From Microbacterium sp. RU33B (lineage in GTDB: Bacteria; Actinomycetota; Actinomycetes; Actinomycetales; Microbacteriaceae), in NCBI RefSeq assembly GCF_900155915.1, contig NZ_FTPO01000001.1, positions 558,001 through 622,000 of the forward strand: a stretch of DNA of 64,000 bases, in the 5' to 3' direction. A model generated the notes under the pieces. The model did no database searches. It saw only the letters and a list, made by a program, of their open reading frames with translations, and had not been told where the DNA came from. This document shows, one piece after another, positions 27,389-35,987 of the stretch. Position numbers and translations under genes: made by a program. Positions within the stretch are counted from its first letter, which is position 1. Each line of letters starts with the position of its first letter.

Positions 27389-28501
27389 TCACTCCGCGAC
27401 GATGAGATCGATCGCGGCGTTGACCTTCTCGCGCAGCGTGTCGGAGATCGGAGCGCTGCCCGCAGCGGCGGCTGCGGACTCCTGGCCCTCCGTGCTCGCG
27501 ATGTAGGAGAGGAAGCCCTTGACGACCGGGGCGACCGACGCGTCGCGGTACTGCTCGCACGCGATCATGTAGGAGATGAGCACGATCGGGTAGACGCCCG
27601 CGGCCTCCGAGGTGCGGTCGAGCGCGATCGCGAGGTCTCCCGCGCCACGGCCCTCTTCGAACGACGACGCGTCGACGATCGCAGCGGCAGCCTCGGGCGA
27701 GTACGACACGAACTCGTCGCCGACCTTGACGGCGGCGGTGGAGAGACCCTCTTCGGCGGCACGCGAGGCGTCCGCGTAGCCGATGGTCCCGTTGCCGCCG
27801 GAGACCGCCGACACGACGCCGGAGGTGCCCTGTGCGGCCTCACCGCTCGTGAGCGGCCAGACGCCGTCCGGCTCCGCCGTCCACGCGTCGGGCGCGGCCT
27901 GGAAGAGGTAGTCGGTGAAGTTCTCGGTGGTGCCCGAGTCGTCGGCGCGGTGGACGGGGGTGACCGCGAGGTCGGGCAGCGTGACGCCCTCGTTGAGCGC
28001 GGCGATCGCCGGGTCGTTCCAGTTCGCGATGTCACCGGAGAACAGTCCGGCGATCGTCGCGGCGTCGAGGTTGAGCTCGTCCACGCCGTCGAGGTTGAAG
28101 ATCACGGCGATGGGGGAGATGTAGGTAGGGAGCTCGACGATGTCGGTGCCCTCGACGCAGGCGTCGAACGGTCCCGCGGAGATCTCGTCGGTGTTGAACG
28201 CGCGGTCGGAGCCCGCGAACGGGAAGGCGCCCGCCTGGAAGGACTCACGCCCTGCGCCCGAGCCTGCCGGGTCGTACGTGATGGTGACCTCGGGGTTGGC
28301 GGTCTGGAAGTCGGCGGTCCAGGCCTGGACCGCGACCTCCTGTGACGACGCGCCGCCGCCGGCGATCTCGCCGGACAGTCCTGCGGGGGCAGAGGGGTCG
28401 GTGGTGCCGCCGGTGCCGCTTTCGTTCGAGGCGCAACCTGCGAGTGCGAGGGCCGCGATAGCGGCGACAGCGCCCACCTGGGCGATGCGGGAGATCTTCA
28501 C
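27389..28501 (-). CDS. pstS: Phosphate-binding lipoprotein PstS
   Basis: A 370-residue periplasmic-binding-type lipoprotein that captures phosphate outside the cell. The lipobox is ALAGC near residue 23. The mature part has the PstS motifs GGGASSQEVAVQAW, TYDPAGSGAGRESF (phosphate-binding loop), FAGSDRAF and HRADDSGTTENFTDYL. GTG at 28501 is the start, with AAGGA about 10 nt upstream. PHO-box half-sites at 28593-28610 and a TAAGAA -10 element around 28569-28574 suggest control by RegX3/PhoP-type regulators. Confidence 0.96.
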   Translation of the reverse strand: MKISRIAQVGAVAAIAALALAGCASNESGTGGTTDPSAPAGLSGEIAGGGASSQEVAVQAWTADFQTANPEVTITYDPAGSGAGRESFQAGAFPFAGSDRAFNTDEISAGPFDACVEGTDIVELPTYISPIAVIFNLDGVDELNLDAATIAGLFSGDIANWNDPAIAALNEGVTLPDLAVTPVHRADDSGTTENFTDYLFQAAPDAWTAEPDGVWPLTSGEAAQGTSGVVSAVSGGNGTIGYADASRAAEEGLSTAAVKVGDEFVSYSPEAAAAIVDASSFEEGRGAGDLAIALDRTSEAAGVYPIVLISYMIACEQYRDASVAPVVKGFLSYIASTEGQESAAAAAGSAPISDTLREKVNAAIDLIVAE

Positions 28502-28592
28502 TGTGTGAATCCTTCACGGGTAAGGGAGACGTGCCCGGTGCAGGGCACGTGAGTGAAGCTAGACAGCCGTTCTTAAGCGATCGGGCTGTGAC

Positions 28593-28610
28593 GGTGAACG
28601 AGAGGTGAAC
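28593..28610 (-). promoter_or_regulatory. PHO box of the pst operon
   Basis: Two GTTCACC units on the minus strand (28604-28610 and 28593-28599) repeat with an 11-bp period. This is the direct-repeat layout known for actinobacterial PhoP/RegX3 sites. The box is about 18 nt upstream of a TAAGAA -10 element and about 90 nt from the pstS start. Confidence 0.75.
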
Positions 28611-28642
28611 GAGCCCGGGCGGAAGGGGACGGCTCTCGGCCC

Positions 28643-28664
28643 GTTCACCTGCCTGCTCTATGGT
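28643..28664 (+). promoter_or_regulatory. GTTCACC half-site and leaderless -10 box of the Pls cluster
   Basis: GTTCACC (28643-28649) lies 9 nt before TATGGT (28659-28664), which ends 7 nt before the ATG at 28672. The layout suggests phosphate-responsive control of the + strand cluster. Only one clear half-site is present, so this is weaker than the pstS box. Confidence 0.45.
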
Positions 28665-28671
28665 TCTGTGC

Positions 28672-29328
28672 ATGGCCAAGACGACGAAGCACGAGCGCCG
28701 CGCTCTCGAGGCGATGGACGATGCCGCGGCTGCGGCGAAGATCGCGAAGCGGGCGGCGAAGGATCTCCCGCGCAAGCTCGCGAAGGACCTGAAAGACGTC
28801 GCCGCGGATGCGCGTGCGGCCGCCGACGCCTCGAAGAAGCAGGTGCGGAAGGATCCGCGCAAGGTCGAGAAGCGGGCGACGAAGGCGACGAACGCCGCGC
28901 TGGCCGCGACCGACGACGCGATCGCGCGCGCGGAGCGGAAAGCGGCGAAGGCTGCGGCTGCGGAGCGGAAGGCGGCGGAGGCCAAGGCCGCGAAGAAGGC
29001 GGAGAAGGACGCGAAGAAGCCGGGGAAGCCCGCGGGGAAGACGGAGAAGGACGGGAAGGTCGTCACGCCGACGAAGCGCGCCACGAGCGTGAAGCCCGCC
29101 GCGATCCCCGACACCGCGGCCCCGCTGTCGGAAGATGACGCCCGGGATGTCGTCGACGTCGAGATCGTCGAGGCCGAGGGCCCCGACGTCGAGGTGTCCG
29201 ACGCCGCACCGGCCCCCGTCGGCCTCTCCGCGCTCACCGTGGCTGCGCTGCGCGACCGCGCCAAGTCGGAGGGCCGCACCGGGTACTCGCGACTGACGAA
29301 GGCGCAGCTCGTCGAGCTCCTCGCCTGA
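28672..29328 (+). CDS. Lys/Ala-rich histone H1-like protein with C-terminal SAP/Rho_N-like motif
   Basis: A 218-residue protein. Residues 1 to about 145 are Lys/Ala-rich, with AAKIAKRAAKD and KKAEKDAKKPGKP-type runs predicted as long basic helices. An acidic linker (DDARDVVDVEIVEAEG) follows. The C-terminal 34 residues (LSALTVAALRDRAK, then LTKAQLVELLA) fit the SAP/Rho N-terminal fold, which binds nucleic acids. The protein is probably nucleoid-associated. TATGGT lies 7 nt before the ATG. It ends one base before the start of the Pls gene, so the two share an operon; the functional link is unclear. Confidence 0.8.
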   Translation: MAKTTKHERRALEAMDDAAAAAKIAKRAAKDLPRKLAKDLKDVAADARAAADASKKQVRKDPRKVEKRATKATNAALAATDDAIARAERKAAKAAAAERKAAEAKAAKKAEKDAKKPGKPAGKTEKDGKVVTPTKRATSVKPAAIPDTAAPLSEDDARDVVDVEIVEAEGPDVEVSDAAPAPVGLSALTVAALRDRAKSEGRTGYSRLTKAQLVELLA

Positions 29329-29329
29329 C

Positions 29330-32300
29330 GTGGCGCTCGGCCCTCGGCATCCGCTCGACCGCTCGGGCGACGCCCCGCCGCCTCGCACGCTGATCGACGT
29401 CCTTCGCGACACGACCGCGCGGCATCCGGAGGCGTCGGCGATCGACGACGGATCGGGCGCCCTGAGCTACCGCGAGCTCATGGCGCGCGTGTCGCGCACG
29501 GCCGCTCTCCTGCACGACGCGGGGGTGCGGCGAGGCGATCGCGTCGGCGTGCGCGTGCCGTCGGGGTCGAAGGAGCTCTACCTCTCGATCCTCGGCATCC
29601 TGGCCGCCGGTGCGGCGTACGTGCCCGTCGACGCCGATGATCCCGACGAGCGCGCCCAGCTCGTGTTCGGCGAGGCCCGCGTCGTCGGCGTCATCACCGG
29701 CGAGGGCGAGTTCGAGCCGGCCACGGAGGAGGAGGATGCCCCGGCATCCGCTCTGTTCGCGGGCGCGGCACCGCACCCGAGCACGCACGCCACCGTCGTG
29801 GTGCCCCCGCCGACCGTCGACGACGATGCGTGGATCATCTTCACGTCGGGATCGACGGGCGTGCCCAAGGGTGTCGCGGTCTCGCATCGCTCGGCCGCGG
29901 CCTTCGTGGATGCCGAGGCCCGACTGTTCCTCGCGGATGCGCCGCTCGGACCGGGCGACCGCGTCCTGGCAGGACTCTCCGTCGCCTTCGACGCCTCGTG
30001 CGAGGAGATGTGGCTCGCGTGGCGCCACGGCGCGTGCCTCGTGCCCGCGCCCCGCTCGCTCGTGCGCTCGGGTGAGGACCTCGCCCCCTGGCTCGTGCGG
30101 CAGTCGATCACAGTGGTCTCGACGGTCCCGACGCTCGCCGCGATGTGGCCGGCCGACGCGATCGAGAACGTCCGGCTCCTGATCTTCGGCGGGGAGGCGT
30201 GCCCGCCGGACCTGGTGGCACGGCTCGTCTCGGAAGGACGCGAGGTGTGGAACACGTACGGGCCGACGGAGGCGACCGTCGTGGCGTGCGCTGCGTTGCT
30301 CGACGGATCCTCCCCCGTCCGCATCGGACTCCCGCTCGACGGCTGGGCGCTCGCCGTGGTCGACGCCGACGGCGAGCCGGTCTCCGCGGGCGGCACGGGC
30401 GAGCTCATCATCGGCGGCGTCGGCCTCGCCCGCTACCTCGATCCCGCCAAGGACCTCGAGAAGTACGCGCCGATGCCGACCCTCGGGTGGGATCGCGCGT
30501 ACCGCTCGGGCGATCTCGTGCGCGCCGATGCCGAGGGCCTCGTGTTCCTCGGCCGCGCCGACGATCAGGTGAAGGTCGGCGGCCGCCGCATCGAACTCGG
30601 CGAGGTCGAGGCTGCGCTGCAGGACCTCGCCGGCGTCACCGCGGCCACCGCCGCTGTGCGCACGACGGAGGCCGGCGTGCCGGTGCTCGTCGGCTACCTC
30701 GTCGTGGAGGGCGACTTCGACCGCGCCGCCGCACGGGCCGAGCTCGCCCAGACGCTGCCCGCGGCGGTCGTGCCCCTCCTCGCGGTCGTCGACGACATGC
30801 CGGTCCGCACCTCGGGCAAGGTCGACCGCGCGGCGCTGCCGTGGCCGCTCCCGGGTGTCGAGCTGCCGGTGTCGGGTCTCAGCCCCGCCGAGGCCTGGCT
30901 CGCCGAGCAGTGGCAGGCCGTGCTGGGCGTGCAGGTGCCCGACCGCAAGACCGACTTCTTCGACCTGGGCGGTGGCTCGCTGTCCGCCGCCCAGCTCGTC
31001 TCCCGCATCCGCGCACGGGTGCCCGAGTTCTCCGTCGCCGACATCTACGACGTGCCGAGGCTCGGCGCGATGGCCAAGGCGATCGGCCCGTTCCTCGCCG
31101 ACGAGGACGTGCAGACCTTCCGTCGCCCTGCGCCGACGCCCCGCGCGACGCAGTGGGTGCAGACCCTCGTCGGTGTGCCGCTGTTCATCCTCACGGGCGT
31201 GCGCTGGCTGCTCTACGTCCTCACCGCCAGTGCGCTGCTGCGGCTCGTGCCGGGCTTCGACGCGCTCCCGGCGACGCCTTGGCCGATCCTCCTCGTCGGG
31301 CTCCTGGTGTTCTCCACCCCGTTCGGCCGCATGGCGATCGCCGCGGCATCCGCCCGGCTACTCCTGGCGGGCCTCGCCCCCGGCGACTACCCGCGCGGCG
31401 GTGCGACGCACCTGCGGCTGTGGCTGGCCGAGCAGATCGCCGATCAGGTGGATGCCGTGGGGCTGGCCGGAGCCCCCTGGATCACGCAGTACGCCCGAGC
31501 CCTCGGGGCGAAGATCGGTCGCGACGTCACGCTCCACACGCTCCCGCCGATCACCGGGATGCTCGAGGTCGGCGATCGCGCCTCGATCGAGCCCGAGGTC
31601 GACCTCAGCGGCTACTGGATCGACGGCGATCTGGTGCGCATCGGACGCGTGCGCATCGGCGCGGATGCCGCGATCGGCAGTCGCAGCACGCTCGCCCCGG
31701 GTGCGCGGATCGGCCAGCGCGCCGAGATCGCGCCCGGATCGGCGGTGTTCGGCCGTGTGCGGGCCGACCAGTCGTGGGCGGGATCGCCCGCGGTGCGGGT
31801 CGGTGGAACGCGCAGCGACTGGCCCCGGACGCCGCCGCCGCGTCGGCGGTGGTGGATGTGGGCGTACGGGGGCTCGGCGGTGCTGCTCGCCCTCCTGCCG
31901 CTGCTGTCGTTCGCCGTCGGCGCGCTGGTGCTCGCCCAGGGACTGCGCGGCGCCGCGGATCTCACCGCCGCCTTCCTCGCCGCACTTGTGTGGCTCGTGC
32001 CGGCGACGCTCGCCGTCGGGGCGGTGTTCGCGGCATCGGTCGTGCTCCTCGTGCGACTCCTGTCGATCGGCCTCCGCGCCGGGACCCACCCCGTCCACAG
32101 CCGGATCGGATGGCAGGCCTGGACGATCGAGCGCCTCCTCGACGCCGCGCGCACGATCCTGTTCCCGCTGTACTCGAGTCTGTTCACGCCGGTCTGGCTC
32201 CGGATGCTGGGTGCCCGCGTGGGTCGCGATGTCGAGGCGTCCACGGTCCTGCTGATCCCGTCGATGACGCACATCGACGACGGCGCGTTCCTCGCCGACG

Positions 32301-33262
32301 ACACGATGGTCGGCTCGTACGAGCTGCGCGGCGGCTGGATGCGCATCGGCGAGGTGCGCATCGGGAAGCGCGCGTTCCTCGGCAATTCGGGCATGGCGGC
32401 GCCGGGCCACAGTGTTCCGCGCGACGGGCTCGTCGCCGTGCTCTCCTCGGCGCCGGTGAAGGCGAAGGCGGGATCGTCGTGGCTCGGATCGCCGGCGGTG
32501 CGTCTTCGCCGCCAGTCGAACACGGGCGACGAGAGCCGCACGTACGCTCCGCCGACACGGCTGCGCGTCGCGCGGGCGCTGTGGGAGCTGTGCCGCATCG
32601 TGCCGGTGATCGTGACGTGCGCGATCGGCCTCGCGGTGCTGTTCGCGCTCGCCGCTCTGCACGAGGCCTTCGGCGGGTGGGTCGCCCTCCTGCTGTCGGG
32701 CGTCGTGATGCTCGCGGCGGGGGCTGCCGCTGCGGCGATCTCGGTCGCTGCGAAGTGGATCATCGTCGGCCCGATCCGCGCGGGCGAGCAGCCCCTGTGG
32801 TCGAGCTTCGTGTGGCGCACCGAAGTGAGCGACACATTCACCGAGATGGCGGTCGCTCCGTGGTTCGCCCGCGCGGCGGCCGGCACCCCCGCCCTGACCG
32901 TGTGGCTGCGGGCGCTGGGGGCGAAGATCGGCCGCGGCGTCTGGTGCGACACGTACTGGCTCCCGGAGCCCGACCTGGTCACCCTCGGCGACGGATCCAC
33001 GGTCAACCGGGGGTGCGTCGTCCAGACGCACCTGTTCCATGATCGAATCATGAGCATGGACACCGTCGAGCTCGAACCCGGCGCCACGCTCGGACCCCAC
33101 AGCGTCGTGCTCCCTGCGGCGACGATCGGCGCGCACGCGACGGTCGGCCCCGCGTCCCTCGTGATGCGCGGCGAGACGGTCCCGGTCGGCTCGCGCTGGA
33201 GCGGCAATCCCATCGGACCGTGGCGAGCCGTCAAGGTGCGCTCGTATCAGTCGACCTCGTGA
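29330..33262 (+). CDS. Pls/PosA-family non-ribosomal peptide synthetase (poly-amino-acid synthetase)
   Basis: A 1310-residue single-module membrane NRPS with the architecture of epsilon-poly-L-lysine synthetase (1319 residues in Streptomyces albulus). The adenylation domain spans about 1-520 (IIFTSGSTGVPKG near 170, YGPTEA, YRSGDLV, TSGKVDR). The carrier domain has DLGGGSLSA, with phosphopantetheine Ser550. After this come six membrane helices in three pairs, near 610-680, 840-910 and 1085-1145. Three left-handed-beta-helix-like C domains (about 690-830, 930-1070, 1150-1310) alternate with the pairs. The enzyme should join an amino acid through side-chain amide bonds. The monomer cannot be predicted by eye. 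The GTG start is one base after the previous stop. Confidence 0.93.
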   Translation: MALGPRHPLDRSGDAPPPRTLIDVLRDTTARHPEASAIDDGSGALSYRELMARVSRTAALLHDAGVRRGDRVGVRVPSGSKELYLSILGILAAGAAYVPVDADDPDERAQLVFGEARVVGVITGEGEFEPATEEEDAPASALFAGAAPHPSTHATVVVPPPTVDDDAWIIFTSGSTGVPKGVAVSHRSAAAFVDAEARLFLADAPLGPGDRVLAGLSVAFDASCEEMWLAWRHGACLVPAPRSLVRSGEDLAPWLVRQSITVVSTVPTLAAMWPADAIENVRLLIFGGEACPPDLVARLVSEGREVWNTYGPTEATVVACAALLDGSSPVRIGLPLDGWALAVVDADGEPVSAGGTGELIIGGVGLARYLDPAKDLEKYAPMPTLGWDRAYRSGDLVRADAEGLVFLGRADDQVKVGGRRIELGEVEAALQDLAGVTAATAAVRTTEAGVPVLVGYLVVEGDFDRAAARAELAQTLPAAVVPLLAVVDDMPVRTSGKVDRAALPWPLPGVELPVSGLSPAEAWLAEQWQAVLGVQVPDRKTDFFDLGGGSLSAAQLVSRIRARVPEFSVADIYDVPRLGAMAKAIGPFLADEDVQTFRRPAPTPRATQWVQTLVGVPLFILTGVRWLLYVLTASALLRLVPGFDALPATPWPILLVGLLVFSTPFGRMAIAAASARLLLAGLAPGDYPRGGATHLRLWLAEQIADQVDAVGLAGAPWITQYARALGAKIGRDVTLHTLPPITGMLEVGDRASIEPEVDLSGYWIDGDLVRIGRVRIGADAAIGSRSTLAPGARIGQRAEIAPGSAVFGRVRADQSWAGSPAVRVGGTRSDWPRTPPPRRRWWMWAYGGSAVLLALLPLLSFAVGALVLAQGLRGAADLTAAFLAALVWLVPATLAVGAVFAASVVLLVRLLSIGLRAGTHPVHSRIGWQAWTIERLLDAARTILFPLYSSLFTPVWLRMLGARVGRDVEASTVLLIPSMTHIDDGAFLADDTMVGSYELRGGWMRIGEVRIGKRAFLGNSGMAAPGHSVPRDGLVAVLSSAPVKAKAGSSWLGSPAVRLRRQSNTGDESRTYAPPTRLRVARALWELCRIVPVIVTCAIGLAVLFALAALHEAFGGWVALLLSGVVMLAAGAAAAAISVAAKWIIVGPIRAGEQPLWSSFVWRTEVSDTFTEMAVAPWFARAAAGTPALTVWLRALGAKIGRGVWCDTYWLPEPDLVTLGDGSTVNRGCVVQTHLFHDRIMSMDTVELEPGATLGPHSVVLPAATIGAHATVGPASLVMRGETVPVGSRWSGNPIGPWRAVKVRSYQSTS

Positions 33263-34551
33263 GCGGCGGCGACGACTACACCCCCCAGAGCGGTGACACC
33301 TCGTTCGACGTGACGTCGTACGAGCTGGAGCTCTCGTACCGGGTGCGCACCAACCGTCTCGAAGGGCGGGCGGTGCTGGACTGCGTCGCCGTGGTCGCGA
33401 CGCGTTCGGTCGCTCTCGACCTCATCGGACTCCGGGTCGGCAGGGTGCGCGTCGACGGCGACGCGCGGACGCGCTTCGAGCAGGGCGCCCGCAAGGTGCG
33501 CGTCGCGCTCCCGAGGCTCGTCGCGGCCGGCGAGGCGTTCTCGATCGAGGTGACGTACACGGGCTCGCCCCGTCCCCGCGCATCGCGATGGGGCACGATC
33601 GGCTTCGAAGAGCTCGACGACGGCGCGCTCGTGGCATCCCAGCCCATCGGGGCGCCCACGTGGTTCCCGTGCAACGACCGCCCCGATGACCGGGCGACCT
33701 ACCGGATCTCCGTCACCACCGACGACCCGTACACCGTCGCCGCGACGGGGGTCGCCTCGGCCCCCGAGCGGGCCGGCGGCGGCCGGTCCACCTGGGCATT
33801 CACGTGCGACGTGCCGATGGCCACCTACCTGGCCGCTGTGCACATCGGGCGGTATCAGCGCACGGCGCTCGGCCGGGCGACCCTCGTGCGTCCGCCCGCG
33901 CTGGCGGCCCGGGCGCACGACGCGTTCGCGTCGGTGCCGTCGATCCTCGCGTGCTTCGAGGACTTCTTCGGACCGTATCCGCAGGAGGAGTGCACGATCG
34001 TCGTCACCTCCGACGACCTCGAGATCCCCCTCGAGGCGCAGGGGCTCGTCGTGTTCGGCGCGAATCACCTCGACGCGCCATCGGCTCGTCTCGTGCCGCA
34101 CGAGCTGGCCCACCAGTGGTTCGGCAACAGCGTGGGCGTCGCGAACTGGCGCGACATCTGGCTCAACGAGGGGTTCGCCTGCTACGCCGAATGGATCTGG
34201 TCCGAGGCATCCGGAGGCCCGTCCGCCGATGAGCTCGCCCGTCGGCACCATGCCCACCTCGCGGGACTGCCACAGGACCTCGTGCTCGCCGATCCGGGTC
34301 CCGACCTGATGTTCGACGACCGCGTGTACAAGCGCGGGGCGCTGACGCTGCACGCCCTGCGGCTCACGGTGGGGGATGCCGCCTTCCGCGCCCTGATCCG
34401 GGCATGGACGCGGACGCATCGGCACGGTCTCGTCGAGACGGCCGACTTCGTCGCCCGCGTCGAGGAGGAGACCGGCTCCAGCCAGGCTCCGCTGCTCACG
34501 GCGTGGCTCGAGCAGCCCGCCCTTCCTCTGCTGCCCGCACCGCGACGCTGA
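33259..34551 (+). CDS. M1-family zinc metallopeptidase, short form
   Basis: A 430-residue M1 (aminopeptidase N-like) protein. The zinc site is HELAHQWFGN (H281, E282, H285) with the third ligand in NEGF (E304). A beta-sandwich N-terminal domain precedes it. The long C-terminal helical domain of typical PepN is missing. The GAMEN substrate-binding motif is replaced by PLEAQGLVVFGAN. The GTG at 33259 overlaps the Pls stop (GTGA). Co-expression with Pls suggests a role in processing or degrading the poly-amino acid, by analogy with the degrading enzymes known from epsilon-poly-lysine producers. It overlaps the convergent gene by 56 bp. Confidence 0.88.
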   Translation: MSGGDDYTPQSGDTSFDVTSYELELSYRVRTNRLEGRAVLDCVAVVATRSVALDLIGLRVGRVRVDGDARTRFEQGARKVRVALPRLVAAGEAFSIEVTYTGSPRPRASRWGTIGFEELDDGALVASQPIGAPTWFPCNDRPDDRATYRISVTTDDPYTVAATGVASAPERAGGGRSTWAFTCDVPMATYLAAVHIGRYQRTALGRATLVRPPALAARAHDAFASVPSILACFEDFFGPYPQEECTIVVTSDDLEIPLEAQGLVVFGANHLDAPSARLVPHELAHQWFGNSVGVANWRDIWLNEGFACYAEWIWSEASGGPSADELARRHHAHLAGLPQDLVLADPGPDLMFDDRVYKRGALTLHALRLTVGDAAFRALIRAWTRTHRHGLVETADFVARVEEETGSSQAPLLTAWLEQPALPLLPAPRR

Positions 34552-35047
34552 CGAGCACGCCGTCGGGACCGTCGGCATCCCAGCCGTCGAATGCGCCACC
34601 TTCGCCGATGTGCGCCGACCAGCCCACGCCGTCGCCGGCCACCCGCACGCTCGCGGGATCGACGCGAAGGCCCCGCCCGTCGGCCTTGAGGACCGCCTCG
34701 ACGCGCGTCCACGCCCGCACGGAGGGGGAGGACCCCGGCCCCAGCACGCCGGTGAGCCCGGCGGCATCCCGCACCGGATCGACCTCGAGCTCGGCGTCGA
34801 TGCCGAGCGCCGACACGATGCGTTCGTCGGCGACCGCCACGATCGCGAAGGCTCCCGCGTAGGCGACCGACACGCGGGAGGGCGCCCCGGCGACCGCGAT
34901 CGGGCCGTGCGGACCACCGCACCGGGGGCATACCTGCGTCAGCTCCACCCCGTCGGGCAGCAGAGACCGCAGCGTCGCCCACGCCGTCTCCCGCCGCGGG
35001 GTGCCGGGCGGGACGGGCGCCCAGGCCAGGCGCACGGCGGAGCGCAC
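34496..35047 (-). CDS. 4'-phosphopantetheinyl transferase
   Basis: A 183-residue Sfp/AcpT-type transferase that moves phosphopantetheine from CoA to a carrier serine. Visible are CPRCGGPHGP near the N-terminus, VSVAYAGAFAIVAVA, GIDAELE (Mg-binding Asp/Glu) and WTRVEAVLKADGRGL (the W-x-x-K/V-E-A-x-x-K signature). The GTG start at 35047 is one base after the mutT1 stop. The obvious partner in this window is the carrier domain of the Pls synthetase on the opposite strand. It is a little short for Sfp-type enzymes (about 220), mainly at the C-terminus. Confidence 0.85.
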   Translation of the reverse strand: MRSAVRLAWAPVPPGTPRRETAWATLRSLLPDGVELTQVCPRCGGPHGPIAVAGAPSRVSVAYAGAFAIVAVADERIVSALGIDAELEVDPVRDAAGLTGVLGPGSSPSVRAWTRVEAVLKADGRGLRVDPASVRVAGDGVGWSAHIGEGGAFDGWDADGPDGVLVSVAVRAAEEGRAARATP

Positions 35048-35048
35048 G

Positions 35049-35987
35049 TCAGCGCTTCGGCTCGTGGGTCTCGATCGCGACGATGCCCGAGCCCGGGTTC
35101 GTGGCCGACAGATGCACGACCGAGAACGCACTCGTCTCGAGCGACGATGCGCTGCCGAGGTAGGAGCCCCGCAGCGTCCCGGTGGCCAGGGCGATCTCCG
35201 TCAGGATGCCGGGGAGCACCGGGCCGTGACTGCACACCACCGCGGCGCGTCGACCCCGGACGAGGCGTCCGACGATCGTGCGCTCATCGGACTTGCCCTC
35301 CTCCCACGCCTCCTGGCTCACGAGGTCGGTCAGCTCGATGCGGCGGCCGATCGTCTTTGAGAGCGGCGTCACGGTCTTCACGCAGCGCGCTGCCGGGCTC
35401 GAGATGATCTGCACCGGTCCGAACGCGCGCAGCTGGCCCACCAGCGCCTCCGCCTCCCGCTTTCCGCGCGGCGACAGCGGTCGGGCGGTCTCGGTGCCCT
35501 TCCACTCCTCTCGCGACAGCGCCTTGGCGTGCCGCAGGGCGATGATCGGGAACGTGCGCAGCACGCCGTCGTCGACGAGCTTCGCGAAGTTCTCGAGGAT
35601 CTCGACGTCGACGGGGTAGCTGAGGTGCTTGCGGGCCTTCTTGATGCCCATCCACTCGATGGCGGCGACTTCCTTGTTGGGCACGAACGCCGAGGCGCGG
35701 ATCGCGGCGTCGGTGGCCTCGGCCGCCCAGTAGTGCACGATCTTCTCGCGCTTGTTGGGCATGCGGTAGCGGGAGACGCCGACGTTCACGCCGAGCGACA
35801 CGCGGATGCCGGTCTCCTCGTAGATCTCGCGCACAGCGGTCTCTGCGAGGGTCTCGCCGGGGTCGACCTTGCCCTTGGGCAGCGTGATGTCGACGTATGC
35901 CGTGCGATGGATGACGAGGATCTTGAGCTTGCCGTCGACAAGCCGCCAGATCACGCCCCCCGCCGCGTAGATCGCGGTGTCGGTCAT
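35049..35987 (-). CDS. mutT1: MutT1-like NUDIX hydrolase fused to a histidine phosphatase
   Basis: A 312-residue two-domain protein. The NUDIX domain (about 1-140) has an intact Nudix box, from GKVDPGE through REIYEETGI (about residues 39-61). The C-terminal domain (about 150-300) is a SixA-like histidine phosphatase with [15 protein letters not shown] and CSHGPV. This is the layout of mycobacterial MutT1 (Rv2985), which lies next to ppk and cleans 8-oxo-(d)GTP and dinucleoside polyphosphates. Its ATG overlaps the ppk stop by 4 bp, forming ppk-mutT1-PPTase. Confidence 0.93.
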   Translation of the reverse strand: MTDTAIYAAGGVIWRLVDGKLKILVIHRTAYVDITLPKGKVDPGETLAETAVREIYEETGIRVSLGVNVGVSRYRMPNKREKIVHYWAAEATDAAIRASAFVPNKEVAAIEWMGIKKARKHLSYPVDVEILENFAKLVDDGVLRTFPIIALRHAKALSREEWKGTETARPLSPRGKREAEALVGQLRAFGPVQIISSPAARCVKTVTPLSKTIGRRIELTDLVSQEAWEEGKSDERTIVGRLVRGRRAAVVCSHGPVLPGILTEIALATGTLRGSYLGSASSLETSAFSVVHLSATNPGSGIVAIETHEPKR

